From the NCBI GenBank assembly GCA_018806985.1, contig JADANN010000086.1, positions 43,501 through 107,500 of the forward strand: a DNA stretch of 64,000 bases. Reading direction: 5' to 3'. Both the position numbers and the translations under genes were made by a program. The stretch is from Angiostrongylus vasorum (lineage: Eukaryota > Nematoda > Chromadorea > Rhabditida > Metastrongylidae). Below, piece by piece: positions 12,341 to 22,851 of this stretch (the stretch's first letter is position 1; the number at the start of each line of letters is the position of its first letter). Under the pieces are notes generated by a model. The model ran no database searches. It worked only from the letters and a program-made list of their open reading frames with translations, and had not been told where the DNA came from.

Positions 12341-12436
12341 TTGATGTTGTCTCAAAATGCACACATCTGTCTATCTTATTTATTTCATTCTGAACGACGC
12401 TTCTTCTCATTAACCGTGGGGATCTCAACGCCTACT

Positions 12437-12760
12437 GCGTTCGATTTTTGTCTTCGCATTGGTCACCCATGGAGCTCCTCGTACTCCTTACATGTGGGTT
12501 TGCTCGCTTGTTGAAGATTTTCGTCTTCTTCATAAATGTCGTTGGATGCCAGTCAACTCGATCCTCACTAGAGTCTTTAGTTCAGCAGACTAGAACGTTC
12601 CCACTTGGACTGCAAGAAGTAGACGACTGTTTCCAGATATGCCTGGTACCAATTTCTCGACCCCGAAGGCACGACAGGCTTGGTGAGGTTGACGTGGGAG
12701 CGAACCATCACCGTGCTCGTGATCGACGGTATCACTGCCGCTGCGTTACTCGCCTCCACA
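12437..12760 (-). mobile_element. SINE-like repeat, family D
   Basis: Family D copy with 'ttcgatttttgtcttcgcat', 'ttgaagattttcgtcttctt' and 'gagtctttagttcagcagac' blocks, and a decayed head near 12700-12760. Read on the - strand, the shared central domain appears as 'cgagaaattggtaccaggc'. Confidence 0.65.
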
Positions 12761-12952
12761 ATCTGCTTAGGTGAAGAAGATAAAACAGATTATTAAAATG
12801 AATCAACGACTTGCGTGGAAATTTTTCCATCTTGACGTTAAGCTTCGTTGTCGTTTCAGCTGAGTTCACTTGATTTCATCTGGGCGTAATTCAGACCCGC
12901 CCGCATCTTGTGTGTATATGGGTGTTTGTATATAAAGGTGCTAATGTATGTG

Positions 12953-12953
12953 A

Positions 12954-12986
<33 letters not shown>

Positions 12987-12994
12987 CTTGCGTG

Positions 12995-13042
<48 letters not shown>
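12953..13042. repeat. compound (TG)n-(TA)n microsatellite
   Basis: A TG run (about 12953-12984) and a TA run (about 12998-13042) are separated by 'ttcttgcgtgtatg'. Translated frames are Val/Cys or Ile/Tyr repeats and are not genes. Confidence 0.95.
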
Positions 13043-13044
<2 letters not shown>

Positions 13045-13212
13045 CTTGTATACAAACATATATTCATATATGTATATATGTATTCTTGGCCTCCTAACGA
13101 GGAAATTATCTCTTTATTCCAATTCCTTTGCCGATGGCCTATGTGTAAATTCTTCCATGCATACTTCTTTATATATATAGAACAAATTTATATCTACATG
13201 GGACTGAGTTTC

Positions 13213-13535
13213 TTAGGTCGGCATTGCGCAGTCGGTCGACCAGATATCGCTGCAATCACAGGAACTGTTGTCGCCCTTGAAGAATCCTAATTGGAAACAA
13301 ACAAACCTCTGCTGCAATCCACAAGGACTGGAATTTGTTGTAGTATTAATCCGAGAACGTCCTAAACGTCCTACCGCTATTATGGGTTTCCCAGAGAGGT
13401 CGCGCTCGACGACCATCCAACGAGTGGACAAGTGATCATAACAGAACTTCATGTTATAGTCGAAGCAGCTGCTATGAATAATGCGATCGACTACGGCAGT
13501 GAACATTGCTTTTTTATCGGCGATCAATTTGAAAT
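13213..13535 (-). CDS. candidate exon of an unidentified gene, or retroelement 3' sequence
   Basis: On the - strand an acceptor-like 'tatttttttag' ends at 13536 and opens a 107-codon frame. Its first half reads like protein (blocks KAMFTAVVDRIIHSSCFDYN and KFCYDHLSTRWMVVERDL) with balanced codons compared with the flanks. A possible donor 'gtaggacg' near 13376 would end the exon there; otherwise the frame runs to a stop at 13213. I do not recognise the family. The decayed reverse-transcriptase tail lies just upstream on the same strand, so this could be that element's 3' region instead of host coding sequence. Confidence 0.3.
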
Positions 13536-13619
13536 CTAAAAAAATACAGAATTACGGTACTCGGTACTTGGTAATGACGTAGAAAACACACTGTCTAGAA
13601 ATCAATAGATATTTTGGAG

Positions 13620-14260
13620 ATTTACTCAGTTACATTATTGTTTCGATGGTCCACCATGACATCTCGTACGGCTGCTATCGTTCTCAGCATTCGTTTCGTT
13701 CTCGCACAACCGTCATCAGTGGAAGTGGTCGTTGCGTTTGGTCTGGGTGCGCTTTCAGAACCTAGGGGTAGTTTACGTGAGTAATTAACAGAACAGCTCA
13801 TTTCCTTGAAGACCTCTCTCGAGAACGTTTTGATTCTCTCGAGATCCACTCTTTCCTTTATTTCGCTCACCCGTCGTGCTTTCCTCTCGTTGTATGACTC
13901 CATCAATGTTTATTCGTTGAAAAATATTTTGCTGGGTTTCGAAGAGAGCGATATTCTCTGAAGCTCGAACAACGAAGTCCAGTTTGCTGTTGAGAGTGCT
14001 AGTTCATCCTCAGAAGAGCTATCTCGAGTAGCTTGCGTACTATGCGCAACTTTTCAAAATTGCTTCTATGAGCCCATGTTTCCACTGCGTAGTACAGAGC
14101 CTTAGGAATGGCAACATCAAATAAGTGAGGGAGTTTGTTGGGATCACTAAGTTAGTGGAATCCGTCAAAGATCGGAAGGCTGCCCATTCAGCGCGTTGTC
14201 TTCTATTTGTCTTCTCTTTCACGTCATAATCCATATTCATAAAGAGTGCAGGACAAGCTG
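13620..14260 (-). pseudogene. non-LTR retrotransposon, C-terminal reverse-transcriptase region, decayed
   Basis: Read on the - strand, successive short blocks in shifting frames match the distal RT and post-RT region of a nematode RTE/CR1-like element. They are RRQRAEWAAFRSLTDSTN (about 14145-14205), then HLFDVAIPKALYYAVETWA after a frameshift, then a glycine/arginine-rich 'RKEWISRESKR' block, and finally LMTVVRERNE near 13680. The order is that of the family ('AAWAAF', 'LFDxTVLPAL', 'YAAETW', 'WIPRxxKR', 'ARERNEW'), but frameshifts and stops abound. The same C-terminal block recurs at 46.08 kb. It is distinct from the RTE at 16.1-18.8 kb, whose matching region has a different sequence. Confidence 0.65.
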
Positions 14261-14507
14261 TTCAATTCTACACCAAGCCTTCTTTATCTAACCGATTTTC
14301 TTCCCATTGATTCATTTCTCTGTTTCATCCCTGCTTCGTTAAGCTCACCTTCCGGTTCAACGGTAGTGTTTGGAAAGAGCGCAATATCGTTGCAAAGAAA
14401 GAGGGTGAGGTAGAACTCTGTATAAATACGTGTTCCTTTGTTGTCCTAGCTTTGATATATTGTATTACCTTGTTGTACCCACTCATAAAGTGGAATTATG
14501 GCTAAAA

Positions 14508-14776
14508 AGGATGCAGTATAAAGCTCTCGGCGATGATTAGTTTTTGAGGAAAGCGCAGTGCATTCGACTTCGTCAAGACTTCTAGAGGTGATTGAATGCA
14601 TGTCTAGCTTATACAGTGACTCGCGGTGTGTACCAAGTCAGGTTGCTATCCCTGAGAGAAGTCTGGTAGCAATTTGCAGATTTCGGAGGAATGGTACGGT
14701 TGGTGCGCCGGGGCGTAGGATCGAGTCCATGTGTATTGCAGAGCACCTCTTACCAGTGTGCTACACTCGCCCCCCA
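14508..14776 (-). mobile_element. tRNA-headed SINE, family A
   Basis: Full-length but diverged. Read on the - strand, the head has 'tgtagcacactggtaagagg' (A-box) and 'ggactcgatccta' (B-box-like), then the central domain ('tctgcaaattgctaccagac'), then the family A tail to 'cgccgagagctttat'. Confidence 0.7.
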
Positions 14777-14814
14777 GAATAATGACTAGTCTCTGGAAAG
14801 CTGTCCTATTCTTT

Positions 14815-15085
14815 CTTTACGGCAGGGTATTATGTGAAGTACAACTACACACCTGCATGGAAACAAGAGTATGCAATGTATGAAAGTTGAAACATTGTGA
14901 TTTGGACTGCAGGTTGAGCTTAACTGAGTCCAGTGCCTATTTATGCTTCCAGATCATTTCCATTGATGGGACGTCGTTGGTAGCTCCACTGGAGCGAAAA
15001 AACTTGCTGAGAGAAAGGCAAATCAAGGACGTCGGCTGATGTGATGAATGGCACGTGAGCTCCCGGAAAAGATAGTCGCGCGTTC
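14815..15085. mobile_element. SINE-like repeat, family B, inverted arrangement
   Basis: The left end ('tacggcagggtattatgtga') is family B in - orientation. The longer right part ('ggttgagcttaactgagtcc', 'ctgagagaaaggcaaatcaa', 'gcacgtgagctcccggaaaa') is family B in + orientation, giving a decayed inverted pair like those at 21.3 and 49.2 kb. Confidence 0.5.
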
Positions 15086-15136
15086 AATGTTCTTCTTCCT
15101 TTGTGCTTTCCATGGAGTCTTTCTAGTAGTTAGCGG

Positions 15137-15402
15137 AGCCCATGTAGCGCACTGGTTAGAGACGCCCTGCAATACGCATGAGATCGTTCCCACACTCCGG
15201 GCTCACCAAGCTTTCCATCCGTCTGGGATCGGTAAATTGCTACCACACTTGTCTGGCAGGATTGCAGCACTGATTCGGTATATCGGTAGGCCATCGCGAG
15301 TGATATAGACCAGATATACATTCAGTCACCTCTAACAAGGTTTAGTGAAGTCGAATACATGGCACATCCCCAAGGGATTGATCAACGCCGAGAGCTTTAT
15401 CC
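15137..15402 (+). mobile_element. tRNA-headed SINE, family A
   Basis: Good A-box 'tgtagcgcactggttagaga' at about 15144-15163. A weaker B-box ('gagatcgttccca') follows, then the central domain 'gggatcggtaaattgctacc' and a tail ending 'cgccgagagctttatcc'. It ends about 140 bp before the start of the GC-richer leader of the RTE element. Confidence 0.75.
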
Positions 15403-15559
15403 ACTATTCTTTTTATAGAATCTTTGCCTTGTCTTGATGGAGAACCTGTTGTAGAGCTATCTGAGTTGATGTTACATGTTTATAGTAGTGACATCTTTGA
15501 ATAAGCGTATTCTGTGTTTTAGGAACTGTCAAGACTTTATTGATGGGTATTCACAAGCT

Positions 15560-16129
15560 ACCTTTAGATTACGGATCTCCCTCATATGAGGGATCCCGAT
15601 AGCCGGGTAGTCGCGAGGCTACTTGGCGCGTCCGCAGGCCGGGGATAGGGGTTAATCGCGGACCAAAAGTGACCTTTGCTTCCTGGAGCGCAGGCGGATC
15701 CAGGGCATGGACTCCCTGTTTCTGCTGCTCCGATATAGCATATACTTTCTGCATTGACGAGGCGTATTCATGCACGCGTGTGTGGGTGCGTTCTCGCTTA
15801 TGCGGATTGTATTCTACGAGTCATTTGGCCAAAAGCCTGCAATCAAGTGACAGGGAAGTATATGGGAAGTCCTTAGGAGTCGCCTCCAACAAACAAGCTC
15901 CATATCCACTCTGGGAGAGCCTGGTAAGGTGCCCGTGAGCATACCTAGCCCCCCACGTTATGAGCCCAGCAAATTATACGTGGGTTTCAAAAAAAGCTAA
16001 AAACAGTAAAAGAAACGGGTCTCGTTCTCCTGATCCGCCCCCCAATTAGGCAGCATTGAGTAGGACGAGACGGAGAGGCTGCTAAAATCTCAGGGCCAAT
16101 GGAAGGTGCCTTGACTGCAAAGAAGTAAG
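15560..16129 (+). mobile_element. probable 5' leader of the RTE retrotransposon
   Basis: GC-richer than anything nearby and immediately upstream of the RTE coding remnant, with no intervening repeat. It contains a small hairpin around 'ctccctcatatgagggatc' and blocks such as 'gccgggtagtcgcgaggcta' and 'ggataggggttaatcgcgga'. I take it as the element's 5' untranslated region by position and composition. Open frames in it (15569-15775 -, 15669-15938 +) show no domain. Confidence 0.5.
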
Positions 16130-16860
16130 GTGACGATCTGTACCTAGAATGCACGTACACTTGCATCCGAGTCCTCGATAGAAGACTTGCTCGTGCAAGC
16201 AAAAAGGATAAAGTACGAAGTCATCGGCCTGGGCGAGACGAGAAGACGCCAGCCTTTCAACGCCGTCTATGACACCGGAGAAGAACTGTCCATCGGAACA
16301 TGCGACAGTAGAGGAGTCGGCTGCGTCGGAGTTGTCGTCAACACAAGCTTGTGCATGAACATTGATTCATTCGAAAAACTTATTACACGAATCGGAAGTT
16401 TACGATTAGAAAAAATGTGGATCAATTCCGGGTTTGACGATCTTCGTCGTTTACGCGCCGACATCAAACTATGACAAAGAAGGAGTCAAGGCGTTCTATA
16501 TGGACTTGGAGAAGTTCTACAGAGAAGACCATACATTGTTCAAGCTCATCATTGGAAATTTCAATGCCAAGATTGGACAAGAAGAACGTCTGAAGAACTT
16601 CACATTGGGACTCACGGATTAGAATGGAACGAACAGTGTGAGCGGATGTCTGAGTTTATCATGGCGGCCACGTCCATCCATGGTAACTCGTAATTCCAGA
16701 AACTCGACCCTCAACACTGGACGTAGGAGTCTCGCATTGGAGAGTACCATAACGAAATACACCACATCATAGTAAATAGGTTTTGCCTAACCGCTGTCTT
16801 CCCAAAATATCGACGAAGAATACGAGCGGCTAATTCAACATCTTCACGTTAGCGCTATGA
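16130..16860 (+). pseudogene. RTE endonuclease domain, broken and internally deleted
   Basis: Endonuclease that nicks genomic DNA for target-primed reverse transcription. Visible blocks are NARTLASE (about 16145-16168), IKYEVIGLGETRRR with the catalytic Glu (16208-16249), [23 protein letters not shown] (about 16443-16472, after a frameshift) and [11 protein letters not shown] with the catalytic Asp/Asn pair, here N in place of the usual D at the GDFNA motif (about 16548-16580). The text then jumps from a FCLTAVFPKY-like block (about 16783-16812) straight to IDEEYERLIQHLH. The C-terminal endonuclease part carrying the conserved SDH motif (about 50 codons) is missing. Confidence 0.85.
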
Positions 16861-17087
16861 ATACTGAGAGTTCGAAAGTCACCAAGAGACGTCTGTCCCC
16901 AGAAACACTCGAGCTGATACGCCAGCGTGGAACCACACGAGCTGCAGGCAACCGCGAACTAACGTGGAGCTTGTAAAACAATGCAGACAGCTTAAAGAGA
17001 GAAGAGCAGCAGTAATGGTCGAAGCTGTAGAGGCTGGGAAAAAGCATTCGCAAAGCCCACCGATGTTTCGCCTACTACAAGACCTAG

Positions 17088-18400
17088 ATGATTGCACTCC
17101 GACGTCCAGACGGAGCAGTTACAGCGTCCAGAAAAGCAATGGAGAAAACCATTCACGAATACTATTCGGATCTCTTCGATTGCCACGTCCACCTTCCGTC
17201 ATATGAAATAAAGGAGGATAGAAATGTTGCACTATCGGTTCTTCCTTTCGAAATCCGCCATGCCATTTCGTTGGCGAAAAATTGAACAGCACCAGGTCCG
17301 GACAGGATAAGACCAGAACACCTGAAGAACCTTCCGTCAATCCTCATAAACACACTGGCTCGGCTCTTCACACATTACCTGTCGGAATGCAATGTCCCTA
17401 CCCACTGGAAGACCAGGAAGACCGTGTTAATGTTCAAGAAGGGTAGCCTACACGATATCGGCAACTATCGGCCAATCTGCTTGCTGTCTGTCGTCTACAA
17501 AATTTTCACTCGAGTCATCCTAAACAGGATTTACAGGACACTGGACGAAGGGGAGCCATGTGAGCAAGCAGGGTTTCGAAAAGGATTTAGTACGATGGAC
17601 CACATACACACGATAACAAGACTCGTAGAAAAGTATCGCAGAGTACAAAAGACCGCTCTGTCTCACCTTCATCGATTTACAAAAGGCCTTTGATTCAGTC
17701 GAGATAGAAGCAATCTTGGAAGCTCTGGGTAGTCAAGGAGTCCCTACTCAGTACATAAAGATTCTTCTTGAGTGTACAAAAATTTCACAACCAAGATTTC
17801 ACCATTCTGCAACGATATTAACATTAACGTCAAAAGAGGAGTTAGGCAAGGCGATACCATTTCGCCAAAATTGTTTACCGCCACCCTCCAGAACGTCATG
17901 CTATTATTGGAATGGGACAATATGGGAGTGAAAATCGATGGTCTGCAGTTACATCATCTTCGCTTTGCTGATGACGTCGTCCTTATATCACCGAACCTTA
18001 GTCAAGTGCAACGTATTCTAGCTGACTTTGATAAAGCCTGTGAAAAAAATTGGTCTTCCACTAAATCTCGCAAAAACGATGTTGATGAAGAACGGATTGG
18101 TTTTGTATGCCCCATTCACGCTCAACGGAACGAATATCTCCGAATGCTCCAGTTGTGTCTATCTAGGAAGGGAAATCGACATGTTGAACGACTTAGCTCT
18201 AGCGCTGAGCAGAACGAAACGAGCGGCTTGGGAAGCTTTCAAGAGCATCGAGAATGTAGTGAAGAGAACAAGGAACACCCGATCTCGTGCCTACCCTTTT
18301 TCGACTCAACGGTGCTTCCTGCCCTAACGTATGCGTCAGAAACCTGGTCGCTGTGGTATGAGAAAGATCACACAGCGTTATTGAACGTATAGTCGAAAGG
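17088..18400 (+). pseudogene. RTE reverse transcriptase domain, frameshifted
   Basis: Copies element RNA into DNA at the nicked target. Blocks seen in order: EYYSDLFDCHVHLPS; TAPGPDRIRPEHLK just after a TGA stop; NYRPICLLSVVYKIFTRVIL (motif 2 region); EQAGFRKGFSTMDHI; KAFDSVE (motif A, after a frameshift at about 17645); KRGVRQGDTISPKLF (motif B, from about 17833); FADDVVL (motif C, catalytic FADD, about 17964-17984). After another frameshift come SECSSCVYLGREIDMLND and TVLPALTYASETW. The catalytic residues themselves are intact, but the frames are not connected. Confidence 0.9.
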
Positions 18401-18429
18401 ACGATGCTGGAGTATCCCTTTTCACACGA

Positions 18430-18783
18430 GTAAGGGAAGGGATCCGAAGCTCCGACCTGCCTCAACGATCAAAAATCAAAGATGCCGTTCTGTCCGCCAA
18501 ACAATCGATGATGAAATGGTTTGGACACGTAATGCATAAGAATGACAAGCGATGGACAACAGCCGTTAGTGATCGGATTTCTCGAGATGTTAAATGCACT
18601 CCAGGAAGACCAACGAGTCGACGGTCAGAGGTCTTAACGAAAAGCGCAGAAGAAAGATATGGTGCTCGACGAGTCCGTAGAGCGAGCAGAACCCACTGGG
18701 CTACTCTTGCACACGACAGGGAATGGTGGAAAATTTGCTGGCGCCCGTTCGAGTCACTCGATTGTCAATGGGACTACAGGTGA
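18430..18783 (+). pseudogene. RTE C-terminal region
   Basis: Post-RT extension typical of this hookworm-type lineage: IRSSDLPQRSKIKDAV, then KWFGHVMHKNDKRWTTAVSD, RDVKCTPGRPTSR and RASRTHWATLAHDREW, ending at a TGA at 18781-18783. The last 90 codons are one clean frame. The same segment recurs, decayed, on the - strand at 22335-22745. The following 3' flank shows no obvious short tandem tail. Confidence 0.85.
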
Positions 18784-18889
18784 TACATTTAGATTAAGAA
18801 GAGGGCTTATTTGCCAAGGATTCTTAAAATTTCCAGCAGCATCTTGTAGTCCTCTGTCGGAACGTCATTTTCGCATTAGTTAGAATTTG

Positions 18890-19700
18890 TCATAGGTATG
18901 GCTTGTTTTCTTTTTATCTTTCATTTTTTCGTAGTGTTGCTTCTCCATTTTGTTGTTGAGGTGTATTTTCGCATTAAGATTGCGGTGGTCTGATGAGGTA
19001 GGAAAGGTCAAACGACAAAGACGTCGAATAGATTCTATTTTTTTATTTAGAAGGGTGTAATCGCTCTTTGCGTGAGCTGTGCAATTTGAGGATTCCACGC
19101 ACGGCGGTGATAATCCTTCTTCCTGAAAAAAATGGATTCCAGTTGAAAGCAACAGCTTCAGAGAGTAGTCCCAAAGACGATTCCCATTTTCACTGCTATG
19201 CCATAATCGAAAATATACTCCCTTATTTTAGCCTTGTCTATCCGTGCGTTGAAATCGCCCATAACAAATTTGTAGGGAGATTTCTCGCTATGAACATCTC
19301 CGTCTAGATCCTCATAAAATGTGCCACGTTTAATATTATAAGCCGTCGATGTAGGTTACCAGCTGGTGAAACTGAAATTTTACTTAAGGCAGTGCAATTG
19401 GTGGGTGAAAAAAGTGGCAAGGCAGTGTTTTATGGGAATCAGACAAGTCAGGCAATGGAATGGTGTACGATAAAGCCAACGCCACAACATTAAGCGGTGA
19501 AATTTTCTCACCGACGATAATGAAGATTCCGTGGTTTCATCTGCTGGGTGATAAGCTTTATGTTCTTGCTTTCGTTACTAACGATCACATCATATTTGAA
19601 GTACGATATCTAGAAAAAACATGGACATCATCACTGAGACGAAAAAAACTGCATTGGTGCAGCAAGCACGTAATCGGAAGAACTCCTCAGGTCACGTCGT
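18890..19700 (-). pseudogene. endonuclease domain of a second non-LTR retrotransposon lineage
   Basis: Read on the - strand from 19700 down, blocks in shifting frames match the N-terminal endonuclease of another RTE-like family: KYDVIVSNESK (ETK region, about 19570-19610), GVGFIVHHSI (about 19465-19500), FYEDLDGDVHSEKSPYKFVM followed by GDFNARID (catalytic Asp/Asn, about 19240-19315), and SSDHRNLNAKIH (catalytic SDH, about 18960-19000) inside the open frame 18880-19152. Unlike the neighbouring RTE, this one keeps both the GDFN and SDH motifs. Stops and frameshifts make it non-functional. It may belong to the lineage of the RT tail at 13.6-14.3 kb. Confidence 0.7.
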
Positions 19701-19744
19701 AGGTGTATTGTTGTTGTTTGGATCCGATACTGTTTCCTTTTTTT

Positions 19745-20760
19745 GGTATGGTGGATGTCGCTCGAGAGTTTTTACCCGAATCTTTTGATAGCCGTACAAG
19801 GCGTTCTCAGGTTTTCACAAGAGACAGTCGTCGTCTTCTATAGAGGCTTTCTCCTTTGTAACTCATTTCCTTCCTGGGCTTCACATATTCCTGTGTTAAC
19901 AACGAATCCTTCGATTTTTCGACTGCTTGTTTATGGATGACGTAAAAAGCCGATCAATGGTTCTTTTTTGAGCCTATCTGTTTCCACAGATCTATTTTTA
20001 TATCCTCTTTAATATTTCTCGTCTAGACGGATTTCCATAAGATGTTAGTTAAAATTATTACCATACAGTTGTGTTTCAAATGTTTTTAAAATTTCAATAC
20101 TTCAAGCTTTTCGTAAACTCGTATTGGGCCACAGTTAACCTGAAGTTAAAACAAATATAAACTTCTAAATCCTGAAACTTCCGATACAATCAGCTTATCT
20201 TCAATGGAAAATACGTGTGAATGCGTGGTATCTGAACTACCAGCGATGCTTATCTGTAGATTTATTCAACAATAAGACTATATGTCTTTTTTGTGTACTC
20301 AGTTCTAACACGTTTATTTTCTGATAACATATCGGAGACCTGCGTTATCAGCTAATTGTGCGGTACTAACTGGTTCAGTTAAGAGAGTGATAGCAGGCTA
20401 TCTGAGTTGCCAGTGATGCAAGATGGCTCGTCTCTGCTGATCTACGAAATAACCAACTTGTAATCATATTCCTTGTTGTAGCAAACATAATTACTACAGT
20501 CTGAAAGCTTATGTTCATCTTTGAGGGAATTTGAAATCGTAGCGATCGTAATCTCGAGGCGGTAGTTGCTAACTGTAACTAAACGTCATCGCCGTTATCT
20601 ATGTACTTCTGACTAACCGGTAATTATATTATGTCATATAAAAATTATATGTCTGTTTGTTAACATCCAAAAAGTAAGTCCTCTCCAAAACATCTGTAAA
20701 GGTTGTATTGAAATATACAAAGAATGAAGTGGGTAAAGTGTTCGGTGCTGATTTGTCTAT
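19745..20760. other. no gene recognised
   Basis: AT-rich. A weak repeat trace ('gatagccgtacaaggcgttc') near 19785 resembles family D. The rest shows nothing. Confidence 0.45.
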
Positions 20761-20764
20761 AGGG

Positions 20765-20977
20765 AAACGATATCCACTTTATTAAACATCTTAGAGGAAA
20801 TCGAATGCATAATTCCTCTGCACAGTGGTTTATGATGGCCTAACGATTTTTTCCCTAGGCGTTTATATTATCATAGACAAGCCTAGAGTCGGCGTGATAG
20901 GAAGCTTGGTCAGCTCAGCTATATGGATTGAACCAACGACAATGTGTGCATTGCAGAGCATGGAGACTCTGCGCTAA
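20765..20977 (-). mobile_element. tRNA-headed SINE, family A, strongly decayed
   Basis: The head on the - strand retains 'ttagcgcagagtctcc' and a good B-box 'cgttggttcaatccat'. Central domain and tail are recognisable only in pieces ('gctgaccaagcttcctatc', 'tatgcattcgatttcctcta'). Confidence 0.55.
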
Positions 20978-21255
20978 ACGTTCTCGTAGGGAAGTGCATT
21001 TAGAAAATGTGGTAAAGTTCGGAAAATCCAAAGGTCTTTTTTTAAATGAGGAATTTTTCTGATGTGACTTTTAAGTGGTGGATACGGTGTTAAAGTCTTA
21101 CTAAAAGCTTTCATGTGCTAGCCCTGAGACGATTATTTTCAGATTATATTCTGCTTTGCAATTCGAGCAGACTCCTTTAAGCAATTGACTAGTAAGTATT
21201 ACAAATGGAAAATTGTTCGAAGTCATCTCCACCAAAGAAACGTCGCACCAAGGCG

Positions 21256-21440
21256 AATGGCTCCACAAGAATACTGAGATATGAGCAAAACTCGAAACTT
21301 TGTATGAGAGGTATGCAAGATAAAGGCACCAGTTGATGTCATAGATAGAATTTGAGCCCCCGGCAAAGGTAATCGCTCGCTCGGAGCCGAGCTGAGGTTT
21401 CCAGTTTTGCTCATATTTTCGGCATCATTGTGGCTGTAAA
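21256..21440. mobile_element. SINE-like repeat, family B, inverted pair
   Basis: 'ctgagatatgagcaaaactc' (about 21272-21291) and its diverged reverse complement 'cagttttgctcatattttcg' (about 21402-21421) are the family B tail in opposite orientations. Between them lies the head block 'gagcccccggcaaaggtaat'. Confidence 0.5.
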
Positions 21441-21959
21441 TTTCAGCGTGTTCTGTTTTATATTATGGGGGCTTTGGCGCTCGGCAAACTTTTTTTTTCA
21501 AAAGTTACCATTAGAGTTATTAACGGAGATTTCACTGATGCTCATTTGAAACTGCTGAAGATTAACAGGATGTAAAACTTCAATGATTATACTGAGAAAC
21601 AGTATAATTTAACGATCATGTATTTTTGCTGATCTTTACATGACGTACTGCTCTTGGGGCCCGAAAGCTGTTCCTAAGAGCCGAACTGCGAAGTCCAGGT
21701 GTTCATTCTTAGAGACAATCACCGAATATGAAGGGGTGAGCTCAATACTCTTTATATGACGACCAAGGCAACTGAGAAACTGCAACAGGTTTAAGTCATG
21801 AGAGTTTCCTATTAATACCTTCCCCCTAAGAAGTATCGAAAACTAAAGATGCTTAATCAAGATTATTAGTAGGGTTATAAGTCGCAGACGACATTCCACA
21901 TACCGCATTGCATTTTCATTACATTATTGAAATATTCTGTTTACTTTTATTTTATTTTA

Positions 21960-22225
21960 CATGATCCATCATAACATCTACTGCGCAGATCCCTGCACTT
22001 CTTGCATTCGATTCGTTTTCCTCGCTTTCATCGCCCGTGAAGACCTTCAAACATATGCGTGTTGATGAATGTCTTAGAATGCTGATCGAGTCGATTCCCT
22101 TTATAATCTTGGAGATGACCGAGCTAAGGCTTTCCCACGTGGATTGGAGGAGAGCGCTGGAAAGGGGGTCGAACTGGCGTCTCTGCTTTCTGATCGACTG
22201 CATCACTAACTACAGTGCTATCCTC
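21960..22225 (-). mobile_element. SINE-like repeat, family D
   Basis: Family D body: 'acatctactgcgcagatccc', 'tcttgcattcgattcgtttt', 'ttggagatgaccgagctaag'. The head end 'gactgcatcactaactacag' is decayed. It lies directly beside the RTE fragment at 22335. Confidence 0.65.
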
Positions 22226-22334
22226 ATCCCAAAATTTTGTTCATACCACTTTTCTTCGCTTACCATACTACGACGTTCTTATCGAGGATTTTTTTACTCA
22301 TTATCCACCACCCATATCACCTGTCGTCCCGTTC

Positions 22335-22745
22335 ATCGTTTAATGAATCGAGCGGGAGACAGTGAATCGTCCGTTTTTTCCCTGTCGCGTGCCGAGTGGG
22401 TTCTGCTCGCTCTAGGGTCTCGTTGGGCATCATACCCTTCTTCTAGGCTTTTTCGTGAAGAACGCTGACCATCGGGTCGGTGGTCTTCCTGCAATACGTC
22501 TGACATCACGAAGAATCCAATCACTAACGACTCTTTTCCATCGCTCGTCGTTTATAAGCACTAACGTGTCCAGCCCACCTTATCTTCGACAAAGTAGCGT
22601 ATGGAACGACATCTTGCATTTTTGATTTGAAGCCTCAGATGACTTCCTTCACTTTCGTGGTACGGGATACTCATAACATCGTCCTTTCGACTGCGCGTTC
22701 TATAAAGCTTAGTGCTCTTCCATCCTACTTACATAGCACACAGGT
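22335..22745 (-). pseudogene. RTE retrotransposon 3' fragment (second copy)
   Basis: Read on the - strand, it holds the same C-terminal RTE blocks as 18430-18783. Seen are a SHLRLQIKNARCRS-type block, a decayed HVMR-like region, TGRPP-like 'ggaagaccaccgacccgatg', YDAQRDPRASRTHS (about 22395-22440), and the terminal 'gaacgggacgacaggtgata' that corresponds to 'caatgggactacaggtgata' at 18767-18786. The 5' side stops abruptly near 22745, as expected for truncated target-primed insertion. It is oriented opposite to the large RTE copy. Confidence 0.75.
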
Positions 22746-22851
22746 TTCTGATGCATATATTAGGACAGGAACGTAATGGAACGTTTATTTTTTATTCATT
22801 ATTGCTATCGTTTCATTATGGAATATTCGCGTTCTTTCGAAGTTAAATCTA

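Larger units (their letters stand above)
16130..18783 (+). mobile_element. RTE-type non-LTR retrotransposon, near full-length coding region, inactive
   Basis: One protein of about 900-1000 residues is the family norm: an apurinic-type endonuclease, a reverse transcriptase and a C-terminal extension. All three are recognisable in order here. The coding line switches among frames at roughly 16430, 17645, 17770, 18045, 18285 and 18390. It also meets in-frame stops (16142-16144 and 17283-17285, among others) and has lost a segment near 16800. The expected start codon at 16130 is GTG. The element inserts by target-primed reverse transcription (family knowledge). With this many lesions it cannot supply enzyme, but it shows the lineage that shaped the region. 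No target-site duplication could be defined. Confidence 0.9.

Noticed and set aside
12856..13290. Open frames of 67-126 codons over the TG/TA tract
   Set aside because: Low-complexity translations of a microsatellite.
16844..17371. Several - strand frames of 66-73 codons
   Set aside because: Antisense to RTE coding sequence and without domains.
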